From positions 1-10,737 of the forward strand of contig JAKLIU010000042.1 in assembly GCA_022709445.1 (NCBI GenBank): a stretch of DNA of 10,737 nt. Direction: 5' to 3'. The stretch is from Spirochaetota bacterium. Lineage in GTDB: Bacteria; Spirochaetota; Spirochaetia; Treponematales; UBA12059. A program made the position numbers and the translations under genes. Position 1 is the first letter of the stretch. The number at the start of each line of letters is the position of its first letter. This document shows positions 1 to 6,167 of the stretch, piece by piece. A model generated the notes under the pieces. It did not search any database, was not told the origin of the DNA, and saw nothing but the letters and a program-made list of their open reading frames with translations.

Positions 1-1358
1 CCTCGTCGTCCGCGTTCCAGATAGAGGGTTCTCCCGAGGCGGACGGCAAGGGGCCGTCCGTGTGGGACGCGTTCATTGCCAAGCCCGGCGCGGCTCGGAG
101 CGGCGGGGACGCCAGGCTCGCCTGCGACCACTACCGGCGCTGGCCCGAGGATGTGGCCCTGATGAAGGATCTCTCCCTGCAGGCCTACCGCGGATCCGTG
201 TCCTGGAGCCGGGTGATGCCCGACGGGATCGGCCCGGTCAACCACAAGGGCCTGGACTTCTACTCGCGCCTGGCCGACGCCCTCCTGGAAGCCGGCGTGC
301 GGCCCTTCCTGACCCTGTTCCACTGGGACCTGCCGCTGGCCCTGCAGCGCTCACGCGGCGGCTTCCTGTCCCGGGACACCGCCTCGCGCTTCGGCGACTA
401 CGCCGAGGCCGTGGTGCGCGCCCTGGGCGACCGGGTCAAGGACTGGATCACCGTCAACGAGCCCTTCGAGTTCGCGACCTTCGGCCATTTCTTCGGCGAC
501 CACGCCCCCGGGCTCAGGCGGCCCTGGGCATGGTTCAGGGTCATGCACCACCTGCTCCTGGCCCACGGCGAGGCCCTGGCCAGGATACGCGCCCTGGATC
601 CCGGCGCGCGCGTCGGCGCCAGCCTGAGCCACACCCCCGTGATCCCCGCCCGTCCGGGGACCAGGGACGACGGGGCCGCCTTCCTCGCGGACCAGTTCAT
701 GAACCGCATCACCCTCGACCCCGTCCTCAAGGGCATCTACCCGCCCGAGCTGCGCGAGCGGGCGCGGCCGCTCTTCCCGCGCATCCTCCCCGGCGACATG
801 GAAGCCATCTCCGCTCCCTGCGACTTCGTCGGCCTCAACTACTACAGCCGCGAGCGGGCGATGTACCGGTGCCTGGTGCCCTTCCTGAAATTCTGGGTGA
901 CCGGCAAGGATGTCGGGAGGGAAGGGGAGCGCGACGGCGTACGCACCACGGCGATGGGCTGGGAGGTCTGGCCCCGCGGCCTGCGGGACCTGGCCCTGCG
1001 CATGAAGGACCAGTACGGCAATCCCCCGGTGTACATCACCGAGAACGGCGCGGCTTTCACCGATGCGGTGGATGGCTCCGGACCGGGGCGCCGGGTCCGC
1101 GACCCCAGGCGCGTGGAGTTCCTGCGCGATTACCTGTATGAGCTCCGGCTGGCCATGGAGGAGGGCGCGGATGTGCGCGGCTACTTCGTGTGGAGCCTCC
1201 TGGACAACTTCGAGTGGGCGGAGGGCTTCCGCCCGCGCTTCGGAATCGTCCGCGTCGACTACGAAACGCAGGAGCGCACGGTCAAGGATTCGGGCCTCTG
1301 GTACCGGGACCTGGCTCGCTCCCGCAGGCTGCCCGCCGCCGGGGAGGTGCATCCATGA
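1..1358 (+). CDS. GH1 family beta-glucosidase (5' end outside window)
   Basis: Retaining beta-glycosidase that removes glucose from the non-reducing end of beta-glucosides, probably in the cytoplasm. The reading frame is open from base 3 and begins with a typical GH1 N-terminus (SSAFQIEG, then DGKGPSVWDAF), so only about 15 residues are missing upstream. The GTG at 60 lies inside this conserved block and is not the start. Counting from that GTG, the acid/base Glu is residue 134 (TVNEP, codon 459-461) and the nucleophile Glu is residue 328 (YITENG, codon 1041-1043). Other GH1 landmarks are CDHYRRWPEDVALMK, FHWDLP, FVGLNYYS and VWSLLDNFEWAEGF. The NFEWAEG segment is the form seen in enzymes acting on non-phosphorylated sugars; 6-phospho-beta-glucosidases differ there. 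This agrees with the symporter encoded immediately downstream with a 4 bp overlap. One oddity is YRGSVSW where the family usually has YRFS(I/V)SW. The family call is very secure; the exact substrate (cellobiose or another beta-glucoside) is inferred. Confidence 0.95.
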   Translation, partial: SSSAFQIEGSPEADGKGPSVWDAFIAKPGAARSGGDARLACDHYRRWPEDVALMKDLSLQAYRGSVSWSRVMPDGIGPVNHKGLDFYSRLADALLEAGVRPFLTLFHWDLPLALQRSRGGFLSRDTASRFGDYAEAVVRALGDRVKDWITVNEPFEFATFGHFFGDHAPGLRRPWAWFRVMHHLLLAHGEALARIRALDPGARVGASLSHTPVIPARPGTRDDGAAFLADQFMNRITLDPVLKGIYPPELRERARPLFPRILPGDMEAISAPCDFVGLNYYSRERAMYRCLVPFLKFWVTGKDVGREGERDGVRTTAMGWEVWPRGLRDLALRMKDQYGNPPVYITENGAAFTDAVDGSGPGRRVRDPRRVEFLRDYLYELRLAMEEGADVRGYFVWSLLDNFEWAEGFRPRFGIVRVDYETQERTVKDSGLWYRDLARSRRLPAAGEVHP

Positions 1359-2749
1359 ACGATCGCGTCGAGTCGCTTCCCCGCTGGAAGGCGGTCATGT
1401 TCGCCGTCGGGCAGTTCGGCTGGAGCCTGGTCTCCTTCACGGTGGCCAACCTGGTGATCTATTTCTACTTCCCTCCCGAGGCGGACGGTTCAACGGCCCT
1501 GCCCATACGCATCTTCCAGGGCGTCGTGATCGCCGGGCTGACCATCGTGGGCATGTCCAGCTTCGCGGGCCGAATTTTCGATGCCGTCACCGACCCCATC
1601 GTCGCGGTGATGTCGGACCGTTCGCGGCATCCGCTCGGGCGCAGGCGCGCCTTCCTGCTGGCCGGAGCCCTGCCCGCGGCCGTCCTGTCGGTGCTGGTGT
1701 TCACGCCGCCAGTACCCGGCGAGTCCTGGGTGAACGGCGCCTGGCTCCTGGTCACCCAGCTGGCCTTCTACCTGTTCCTGACCGTCTACACCATTCCCTA
1801 CGGGGCCATGATCACGGACCTGGGCCACAGCTCCGACCAGCGGCTCGTGCTCTCCACCCTCACCTCGGTCACCTGGGCCCTGGGCTTCTTCGCGGGCAAC
1901 TCGGTCTACCTGTTCAAGGACTCCCTGCAGGCCGCCGGCATGGAACCCGCGCGCGCCTTCGTGCTGGTGGTGGCCATCTTCGCGGCCGTGGGCTTCGTCG
2001 CGATGATGATGCCGGTGCTCTTCGTGGACGAACGCCGCTACTGCCGGAAGGTGCACTCCGACGACGGGGCCTTCAAGTCCCTGGCCGGCGCATTGCGCAA
2101 CCGGGAGTTCCGCTTCGTGCTCCTGGGCCAGTTCGCCTACTACGCCGCCAACGCGTTCCTGGAGATCGGCATCATCTACTACGTGACGGTGCTGATGCGC
2201 CTGCCCGAGTCCATGTCCTTCACGCTGATGGCGGTCATGTTCGTCGCCAGCTTCGCCCTCTACCCCCTGGTGCTGGCCGGCGCGCGGCGCTGGGGCAAGA
2301 AGCGGCTCATGGTGCTGGCTTTCGCGGTGCAGGCCCTGGTGTTCGCCATGCTGGGAGCCACCGGCGCGGTCCCCGGGATGAGCCTCCTGGCCTGGGGCTG
2401 GACGGTCATCCTGATCCAGACCGTGCCCTCCGCGGTCACCGGCATCCTGGCCACCGCCATCGTGGCGGACATAGCCAGGGCTGACGGGGCGAGCACCGGC
2501 AAGCACCGCGAGGCCGTGTTCTCGGCGACCAACGCCTTCGCCATGAAGGTGGCCATATCCCTGAGCAACCTGGCCTTCCCCTCGATGCTCTTCCTGGGCC
2601 GGGGCGTCGGGCACGACACCGGCGTGCGGCTGACCGCAGTGACCGGCTGCCTGCTCTGCGTGCTCGCCTCGTGGACCTTCTCGCGCTACCGCGAGGACAG
2701 GATCGCCGCGGACCTTGCCCGGGAGACCGTAGAGGTGGTGAAGGGCTAG
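1355..2749 (+). CDS. GPH-family (MelB-like) cation:glycoside symporter
   Basis: Inner-membrane secondary transporter of 464 residues, normal for the glycoside-pentoside-hexuronide:cation symporter family within the major facilitator superfamily. The ATG at 1355 overlaps the GH1 stop (ATGA) and is preceded by a good ribosome site, ggggaggtg at 1341-1349. Longer versions of the frame only run back into the GH1 gene. Many hydrophobic segments are visible. The family signature between helices 2 and 4 is clear: GRIFDAVTDPIVAVMSD (residues 72-88) followed by a basic loop ending GRRR (about 95-98), corresponding to the D(A)xxDP...SDxxxxxxGRRRP pattern of MelB-type carriers. A central loop around residues 225-250 separates the two halves. 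Close coupling to the beta-glucosidase suggests import of intact beta-glucosides with H+ or Na+ for intracellular hydrolysis. Substrate and coupling ion cannot be read from the sequence. Confidence 0.9.
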   Translation: MNDRVESLPRWKAVMFAVGQFGWSLVSFTVANLVIYFYFPPEADGSTALPIRIFQGVVIAGLTIVGMSSFAGRIFDAVTDPIVAVMSDRSRHPLGRRRAFLLAGALPAAVLSVLVFTPPVPGESWVNGAWLLVTQLAFYLFLTVYTIPYGAMITDLGHSSDQRLVLSTLTSVTWALGFFAGNSVYLFKDSLQAAGMEPARAFVLVVAIFAAVGFVAMMMPVLFVDERRYCRKVHSDDGAFKSLAGALRNREFRFVLLGQFAYYAANAFLEIGIIYYVTVLMRLPESMSFTLMAVMFVASFALYPLVLAGARRWGKKRLMVLAFAVQALVFAMLGATGAVPGMSLLAWGWTVILIQTVPSAVTGILATAIVADIARADGASTGKHREAVFSATNAFAMKVAISLSNLAFPSMLFLGRGVGHDTGVRLTAVTGCLLCVLASWTFSRYREDRIAADLARETVEVVKG

Positions 2750-2757
2750 CGTTGTGG

Positions 2758-2793
2758 GGGCGGATCGCGTTTTTCAGCCGAGACCGGGAATCG
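2758..2793. repeat. Direct repeat copy 1: duplicated terminator arm plus tRNA-Thr 3' end
   Basis: This stretch matches 2942-2977 at about 33 of 36 positions, with a perfect 23 bp core at 2771-2793 (copy 2 at 2955-2977). The core is the 3' end of the downstream minus-strand tRNA-Thr (3' half of the T-arm, acceptor strand, discriminator base) plus six bases beyond it. The weaker part matches the distal arm of the terminator. Because identity continues past the tRNA gene, this is a true duplication and not chance similarity. No rest of a tRNA is attached, so this copy is not a functional gene. Confidence 0.75.
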
Positions 2794-2917
2794 CCTTCCG
2801 CTCGTCGGCATCCTGCCGGCATCGCTCCAGGCCGCCTCCTCACCTCTCGGCGCATCCCTGCGCCTCGTCCTCACGTTCGTTCGGACCGGTTCGTCGGTTC
2901 GATTCCCGGCCTCGGCA
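2794..2917. repeat. Noncoding block with two small hairpins, ending in an inverted tRNA-like 3' end
   Basis: This block lies between the duplicated tRNA-Thr end and the terminator. It has no convincing gene. It holds two short hairpins: a 7 bp stem at 2804-2820 (gtcggca/tgccggc, one G-T pair, loop tcc) and a 6 bp stem at 2849-2864 (ggcgca/tgcgcc, loop tccc). At 2896-2917 it ends with a plus-strand sequence shaped like the 3' end of a tRNA: T-loop ttcgatt, cccgg, acceptor strand cctcggc, then A. The 17 bases at 2900-2916 are the inverse complement of 2777-2793 with one mismatch. The acceptor strand cctcggc would suit a tRNA starting GCCGAGG, as many bacterial tRNA-Leu genes do, but the rest of the tRNA is absent. 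It is probably a repeat family member; that is inference. Confidence 0.5.
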
Positions 2918-2922
2918 AATTT

Positions 2923-2958
2923 AAAAAGCCCGATCCGCCAAGGGCGGGTCGGGCTTTT
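2923..2958. terminator. Bidirectional rho-independent terminator between symporter gene and tRNA-Thr
   Basis: A strong hairpin is formed by gcccgatccgcc (2928-2939) and ggcgggtcgggc (2943-2954), with a 3-base loop and one G-T pair. It is flanked by A-rich bases on the left (2923-2927) and four T on the right (2955-2958). Read on the minus strand, it sits directly after the tRNA-Thr 3' end and is followed by five T and an AT-rich tail, so it ends the tRNA transcript. Read on the plus strand, it is followed by TTTT and could end the beta-glucosidase/symporter transcript about 175 bases after its stop codon. Confidence 0.85.
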
Positions 2959-2977
2959 CAGCCGAGACCGGGAATCG
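2942..2977. repeat. Direct repeat copy 2, overlapping the 3' end of tRNA-Thr
   Basis: This is the partner of the repeat at 2758-2793. Here the repeated bases are part of the functional terminator arm (2943-2958) and of the last 18 bases of the intact tRNA-Thr gene. The two copies are offset by 184 bases. The arrangement recalls the attL/attR pair left by elements that integrate at tRNA 3' ends, but only about 150 bases lie between the copies and no integrase is present. Confidence 0.7.
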
Positions 2978-3032
2978 AACCCGGTACCTGCGCATTACGA
3001 GTGCGCCGCTCTGCCAAGTGAGCTATCTCGGC
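2960..3032 (-). tRNA. tRNA-Thr, anticodon CGT
   Basis: A complete 73-base tRNA cloverleaf is read on the minus strand. The acceptor stem is GCCGAGA paired with TCTCGGC, with discriminator T. The D-arm begins GCTC. The anticodon stem is GCGCA/TGCGC around the loop CTCGTAA, giving anticodon CGT, which decodes ACG threonine codons. The T-arm is CCGGG-TTCGATT-CCCGG. The 3' CCA is not encoded. A likely promoter lies just upstream and a rho-independent terminator immediately downstream, so it appears to be a single-gene transcription unit. Confidence 0.95.
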
Positions 3033-3044
3033 GAATGCGGGAGG

Positions 3045-3074
3045 ACTATAGCGGAAAACGGGGGCCTGCGGCAA
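3045..3074 (-). promoter_or_regulatory. Likely sigma70-type promoter of tRNA-Thr
   Basis: On the minus strand, TTGCCG (3069-3074) and TATAGT (3045-3050) are separated by 18 bases, close to the -35/-10 consensus. Transcription would start near 3038, a few bases before the mature tRNA 5' end at 3032. Position and spacing are good; strength is unknown. Confidence 0.55.
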
Positions 3075-3093
3075 GAGGAGGGGCGCGGGCGGG

Positions 3094-3744
3094 TCACTTC
3101 TTGCGCTTGGAATTGACGAAGCGCGTGAAGTCGTTGATGTTCTTGACCACGATGCGGTCCTGGTAGAGCTCCACCCGCCGCTGGTTGGAGAAGTGGCCCA
3201 GGATGGTCTGGGCTTCGGCTATGTTCATGCCCGCCCAGTGCGCCACGTCCTCTACGGTCACCTTGAACTCGCGCTTGTCCCCGTCCACCTCCGCGCCGGC
3301 CTGGCTGGAAGCGCCCTGGGTCTCGTAGAGCATCAGGAACACGTCGGCGATCTTGGCCTGCGGATCCTCCAGGGTCAGGATCATGAAGCGGCGCTTCTGG
3401 TCGTAGATGCGCTTGGCGAAGAGCCGGAGGAGCCTCAGGGCTATCTGGGGATTGCCCATCATGAGTATCTCGAAGTTGGCGCGGTTGAACTCGAGCACCT
3501 TGACGGTGTCAACCGCTATGGCCGTGGCCGAGCGCGGCGCGCCTTCCAGGATGGCCATCTCCCCGAAGATCTCCGGCGGCTGGAGGATGTCGATGTTCTT
3601 CTCTATCTCGCCGACTATCTTGGTGATGCGCACCCGGCCGCCCTGGATGAGGTAGAAGCTGTCGCCCGGTTCGTACTCCGAGAAGATGATCTCGCCGGGC
3701 TGGTAGGTCCTGGCGAAGCGGCTGAATCCGGACAGGTCCGACAC
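3094..3744 (-). CDS. CRP/FNR-family protein with intact cNMP cassette but atypical helix-turn-helix
   Basis: Protein of 216 residues, the usual CRP/FNR length. The start is GTG at 3744, two bases after the upstream gene's stop and about 8 bases after a GGGAGGG ribosome site. A longer frame back to 3990 only reads through the neighbouring gene. Residues 15-115 form a cyclic-nucleotide-binding beta-barrel. The phosphate-binding cassette FGEMAILEGAPRSA (60-73) keeps the key Glu62 and Arg71, so binding of cAMP or a related nucleotide is plausible. A long helix follows (about 100-120), then a C-terminal winged-helix region (about 160-205; VTVEDVAHWAGMN, then IAEAQTILGHF). Aligned by eye with E. 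coli CRP, the DNA-contact positions Arg180, Glu181 and Arg185 become Ile, Ala and Thr. It may bind a different site or not act as a classical DNA-binding regulator. It is cotranscribed with the cNMP/TPR gene. The family call is firm; its targets are unknown. Confidence 0.85.
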   Translation of the reverse strand: MSDLSGFSRFARTYQPGEIIFSEYEPGDSFYLIQGGRVRITKIVGEIEKNIDILQPPEIFGEMAILEGAPRSATAIAVDTVKVLEFNRANFEILMMGNPQIALRLLRLFAKRIYDQKRRFMILTLEDPQAKIADVFLMLYETQGASSQAGAEVDGDKREFKVTVEDVAHWAGMNIAEAQTILGHFSNQRRVELYQDRIVVKNINDFTRFVNSKRKK

Positions 3745-3746
3745 GG

Positions 3747-4841
3747 TCAGGTCCCTCCCATGGCGTTGAGCGCCTTCTTGGCCTTGATGCGCGCGCTGGA
3801 ATCCTCGTCGCCGTTCATGGTCAGCACTTTCTTGAAGAAGCCCTTGGCCCGCTCGGGGTCGCCCTTCTTCTCCCAGGCCTGCCCCATCAGGAACAGCATG
3901 TCCGCCATGTCGGGATGCTTGGGCAGGGTCTGGATGATGCGCGTGTAGTGCTGCAGCGCCAGGTCCCACTGGGAGAGCCCCACCAGGCAACGGCCCATGT
4001 CGAACTGGGCCTTGGCCGAGTACTCGGGGTCGTCCCCGGCGTCCGCTATGATCTTGAAGCCCTTGAGGGCCTCCTGGTACTTGCCCTGGGAGAAGAGGCT
4101 CACCGCGTTGTAGTAGCTCTTGGCGGCGTCCGGCAGTTCCTGTCCCTGCGGGGAGGGCTTGGCCTGGGCGGCCGGCCTGGCCTGCGCCGCCGGCCGGGCT
4201 TCCTCCTCCTCCTCGACCTGCTCCGCCTCCTGGAAGGATTTCCGCTGGGCGGCGGCCGGAGAGGCCGAGCCGGCCAGCGGGGCGGGGCCCTTGCCGTCGC
4301 CGTAGCGCATGAGGGCGGTCTCGGCGGACTCCAGGTAGCGGCCGGCCTGCTCTGCCATGCGGCCGGCGGGGTAGTAGGTGAGGTAGCGGCCCATGACGTA
4401 CTTGGCCTGGGAGTACATGCGGTTGCGCAGGTAGTACTCGCCGGTCTTGAACAGGCCCGTCTCCGGGTTCACGGCGCTGGTGTTTTCCATGAGGTTCTCC
4501 ACCTGCTTGTGCACCCTGCGCAGCTGGTTGGAGAACACCTTGAGCATCTTGATGATGATCCTGATGTTCTGGGCCGCGAAGACCTCGTACTCGGGCACGG
4601 TGAACACCAGCACGGACGCGTCCTCGAGCACCACCGCGTTCTCCTCGCGGGGATAGCGGCCCAGGGCGCTCTTCACGCCGAAGAACTCGCCCGTCTGGAT
4701 CACCTCGCGGATGTCCTTGCCGGTCTCTATGTCGCTGTAGTTGAGGCTCACGCGGCCGCGCTGGAGTACGAATATCTTGTCGCCCTGGTCACCCTGGAAG
4801 TAAATGACCGAATTGGCGCGGTATACCCCTACTTTAGGCAT
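3747..4841 (-). CDS. Cyclic-nucleotide-domain protein with C-terminal TPR repeats
   Basis: Soluble protein of 364 residues; no signal peptide or membrane helix is seen. The ATG at 4841 has a GAGGGGAGA ribosome site at good distance. Residues 5-115 are a cNMP-binding-type beta-barrel (VIYFQGDQGDKIFVLQRGRV near the start). Where the phosphate-binding cassette should be, it reads FFGVKSALGRYPREENAV (53-70). The invariant Glu and the Arg-Ser/Ala-Ala ending are missing, so canonical cAMP/cGMP binding is doubtful. Residues 130-175 hold one TPR-like helical pair. Residues 185-235 are a low-complexity linker with an acidic run and the repeat ARPAAQ-ARPAAQ-AKPSPQ. Residues 238-360 hold about three TPR units (SYYNAVSLFSQGKYQEAL, then AQFDMGRCLVGLSQWDLAL, then MLFLMGQAWEKKGDPERA). 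TPRs normally bind proteins, so a scaffold or partner role for the downstream CRP-like protein is a reasonable inference. This architecture fits spirochaetes. Confidence 0.85.
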   Translation of the reverse strand: MPKVGVYRANSVIYFQGDQGDKIFVLQRGRVSLNYSDIETGKDIREVIQTGEFFGVKSALGRYPREENAVVLEDASVLVFTVPEYEVFAAQNIRIIIKMLKVFSNQLRRVHKQVENLMENTSAVNPETGLFKTGEYYLRNRMYSQAKYVMGRYLTYYPAGRMAEQAGRYLESAETALMRYGDGKGPAPLAGSASPAAAQRKSFQEAEQVEEEEEARPAAQARPAAQAKPSPQGQELPDAAKSYYNAVSLFSQGKYQEALKGFKIIADAGDDPEYSAKAQFDMGRCLVGLSQWDLALQHYTRIIQTLPKHPDMADMLFLMGQAWEKKGDPERAKGFFKKVLTMNGDEDSSARIKAKKALNAMGGT

Positions 4842-4895
4842 CGTCTCCCCTCGGAACCTTGCTGGCTGTCCGCGGCACGAGGCCGCGACTAGGAC

Positions 4896-4906
4896 AGTAT
4901 ACTATA
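4896..4906 (-). promoter_or_regulatory. Possible -10 region of the cNMP/TPR operon
   Basis: In the 99-base gap upstream of the cNMP/TPR gene, the minus strand carries overlapping TATAGT (4901-4906) and TATACT (4896-4901) boxes. They stand out as AT-rich in a GC-rich setting and contain the perfect palindrome agtatact (4896-4903). No good -35 hexamer is seen at the expected distance. A 6 bp hairpin (cgcggc/gccgcg, 4871-4887) lies in the presumed leader; it has no T-run, so it is not a clear terminator for the amidohydrolase gene. Confidence 0.4.
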
Positions 4907-4940
4907 CCACGCCCTCCGGCGCCATGACGGGCGCTCCCAT

Positions 4941-6167
4941 TCAGCAATCGAACGGAAGGTACTCCAGCCGCTTCTTGAAGCCCAGGGCCTTCCTGATGGC
5001 CTTGTACAGGGTGGCCGGAGCGCCCCTGACGAGCGTGGCCCTGCCGTCTATCTTCACTTCCTCGTAGCCCTCGCCGTCGCCCGGTATGGCGTCGGCGAAG
5101 CGGCGCTCCGCGAGCACGGGCACCCCGTCCACGGAGAGGAACTCGATGTCCTCCATCGTGGCCTGTGCCAGGTTCTCGTAGCGGTCGTCGTGCCTGGCCC
5201 GGAGCACCATCACGTCCGCCTGCTTGCCGGCGTCCAGGGTGCCGATCCGGTCGGACATGCGGAAGGCCTTGGCCGGGTTCACGGTGACCATGTCGAAGAT
5301 GGCCCTGGCCGGCAGGTCCTCCCCGTAGAGCGAGCGGTAGGTTTCCCGCGCGAAGCGCATCTCGGCGAGCAGGTTGGGCGAGCCGGTATGCGTCGAGTCG
5401 GTGCCTATGGCCACGTTGATGCCGGCCTTCAGGATCTTGCGTATCTTGCAGGTGACGTTGAACATGAAGATGTTGGACGCCGGGCACCAGGAGATCGAGG
5501 CCCCGGCCCTGGCCGTCCTGGCGATGTCGTCGTCCGAGAAGCCGATGCAATGGATCAGGAGGTCGTGGTCGTCCAGGCACTTGAGCCGCTCCAGGATGCC
5601 GACGCCGTCCTGGGCCTCCGGGTCGAAGCCTTCCTCCAGGTGGGTGATGAACGGCCAGTCGCGCTCCAGGGCCCGCTTGTGCTCGATCTCGATGCCCTCT
5701 CCCCACTTCAGCTCGTAGGACGAGCACTCGTGGGCCAGGGTGTACTCCTTGATCACGCGGATGGGCAGCCTGGGTATGTGCGGGTCGTTCAGTTCGTGGG
5801 GGAAGTGGTCGTTCACGGTGGCCACGCCGGAGAACAGGTTCTTGTACGCGGAGAGCATGTAGCGCTGCTCGGCGTTCAGGTTGGCCCGCTCCTCGTAGAC
5901 CGGCGAGGACTTGAGGTCCGCGTCCCAGTACGACCAGTTGAGGTAGAAGTTGTCGCCCTTCGGGCCGACCCGGGGCAGGTAGTTGCCGTTCATGTGGTCA
6001 TGGACGTTGATCAGCGCCGGGTAGACGACGGAGGAACCCTTGAGGTCGAACGACACGCCGCCTTTCCCTCCGGAGCCGATCCGGGAACCGCTTATGGACA
6101 GCTCTCCCCCGGCGGTTATGCTCCCGCCGGAGACGATGTCCGCGTCCGTAAAGGTGTATTGCGTCAC
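4941..6167 (-). CDS. Amidohydrolase-superfamily metal-dependent hydrolase (ATZ/TRZ/deaminase-like)
   Basis: Protein of 408 residues with a composite beta-sandwich plus TIM barrel, as in ATZ/TRZ-type amidohydrolases and cytosine- or adenosine-type deaminases. Start is GTG at 6167 with AGGA about 9 bases upstream. Visible metal and catalytic landmarks: the HxH motif VHDHM (His56, His58) after strand 1, THLEEG (His176, Glu179), LIHCIGF (His206), WCPASN (227-232) and GTDSTHTGSPNLLAEM (Asp257). The C-terminal part carries the usual MVTVNPAKAF and GTLDAGKQADVMVL segments. These residues suggest an active mononuclear metal enzyme that hydrolyses C-N bonds. The N-terminal strand region (residues 1-48) is short, glycine- and serine-rich, and diverges from well-known subfamilies. 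The true substrate cannot be assigned. It is a single gene, transcribed divergently from the GNAT gene, with its own promoter-like region. Confidence 0.85.
   Translation of the reverse strand: MTQYTFTDADIVSGGSITAGGELSISGSRIGSGGKGGVSFDLKGSSVVYPALINVHDHMNGNYLPRVGPKGDNFYLNWSYWDADLKSSPVYEERANLNAEQRYMLSAYKNLFSGVATVNDHFPHELNDPHIPRLPIRVIKEYTLAHECSSYELKWGEGIEIEHKRALERDWPFITHLEEGFDPEAQDGVGILERLKCLDDHDLLIHCIGFSDDDIARTARAGASISWCPASNIFMFNVTCKIRKILKAGINVAIGTDSTHTGSPNLLAEMRFARETYRSLYGEDLPARAIFDMVTVNPAKAFRMSDRIGTLDAGKQADVMVLRARHDDRYENLAQATMEDIEFLSVDGVPVLAERRFADAIPGDGEGYEEVKIDGRATLVRGAPATLYKAIRKALGFKKRLEYLPFDC

Noticed and set aside
60..62. GTG as start of the beta-glucosidase
   Set aside because: The frame is open upstream to base 3 and encodes the conserved GH1 N-terminus (AFQIEG, DGKGPS), so the start lies before the window.
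2758..2977. Boundaries of an integrated phage or genomic island at tRNA-Thr
   Set aside because: The direct repeats look like att sites, but only about 150 bases lie between them and there is no integrase or cargo gene; at most it is a scar or small repeat.
2671..3021. 116-codon plus-strand frame over the repeat block and tRNA
   Set aside because: It overlaps the end of the symporter gene, crosses a terminator and reads antisense through an intact tRNA; such frames are common artefacts.
3745..3990. N-terminal extension of the CRP-like protein to 3990
   Set aside because: The extension overlaps the TPR-coding region in another frame and encodes a low-complexity Ala/Gly/His peptide; GTG 3744 has an ideal ribosome site.
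4871..4887. Rho-independent terminator for the amidohydrolase gene
   Set aside because: The 6 bp hairpin has no following T-run on either strand.
3193..4892. Long plus-strand reading frames opposite the cNMP genes
   Set aside because: They are mirror frames of GC-rich real genes, with repetitive Leu/Gly/His/Val-rich composition and no recognisable domain.
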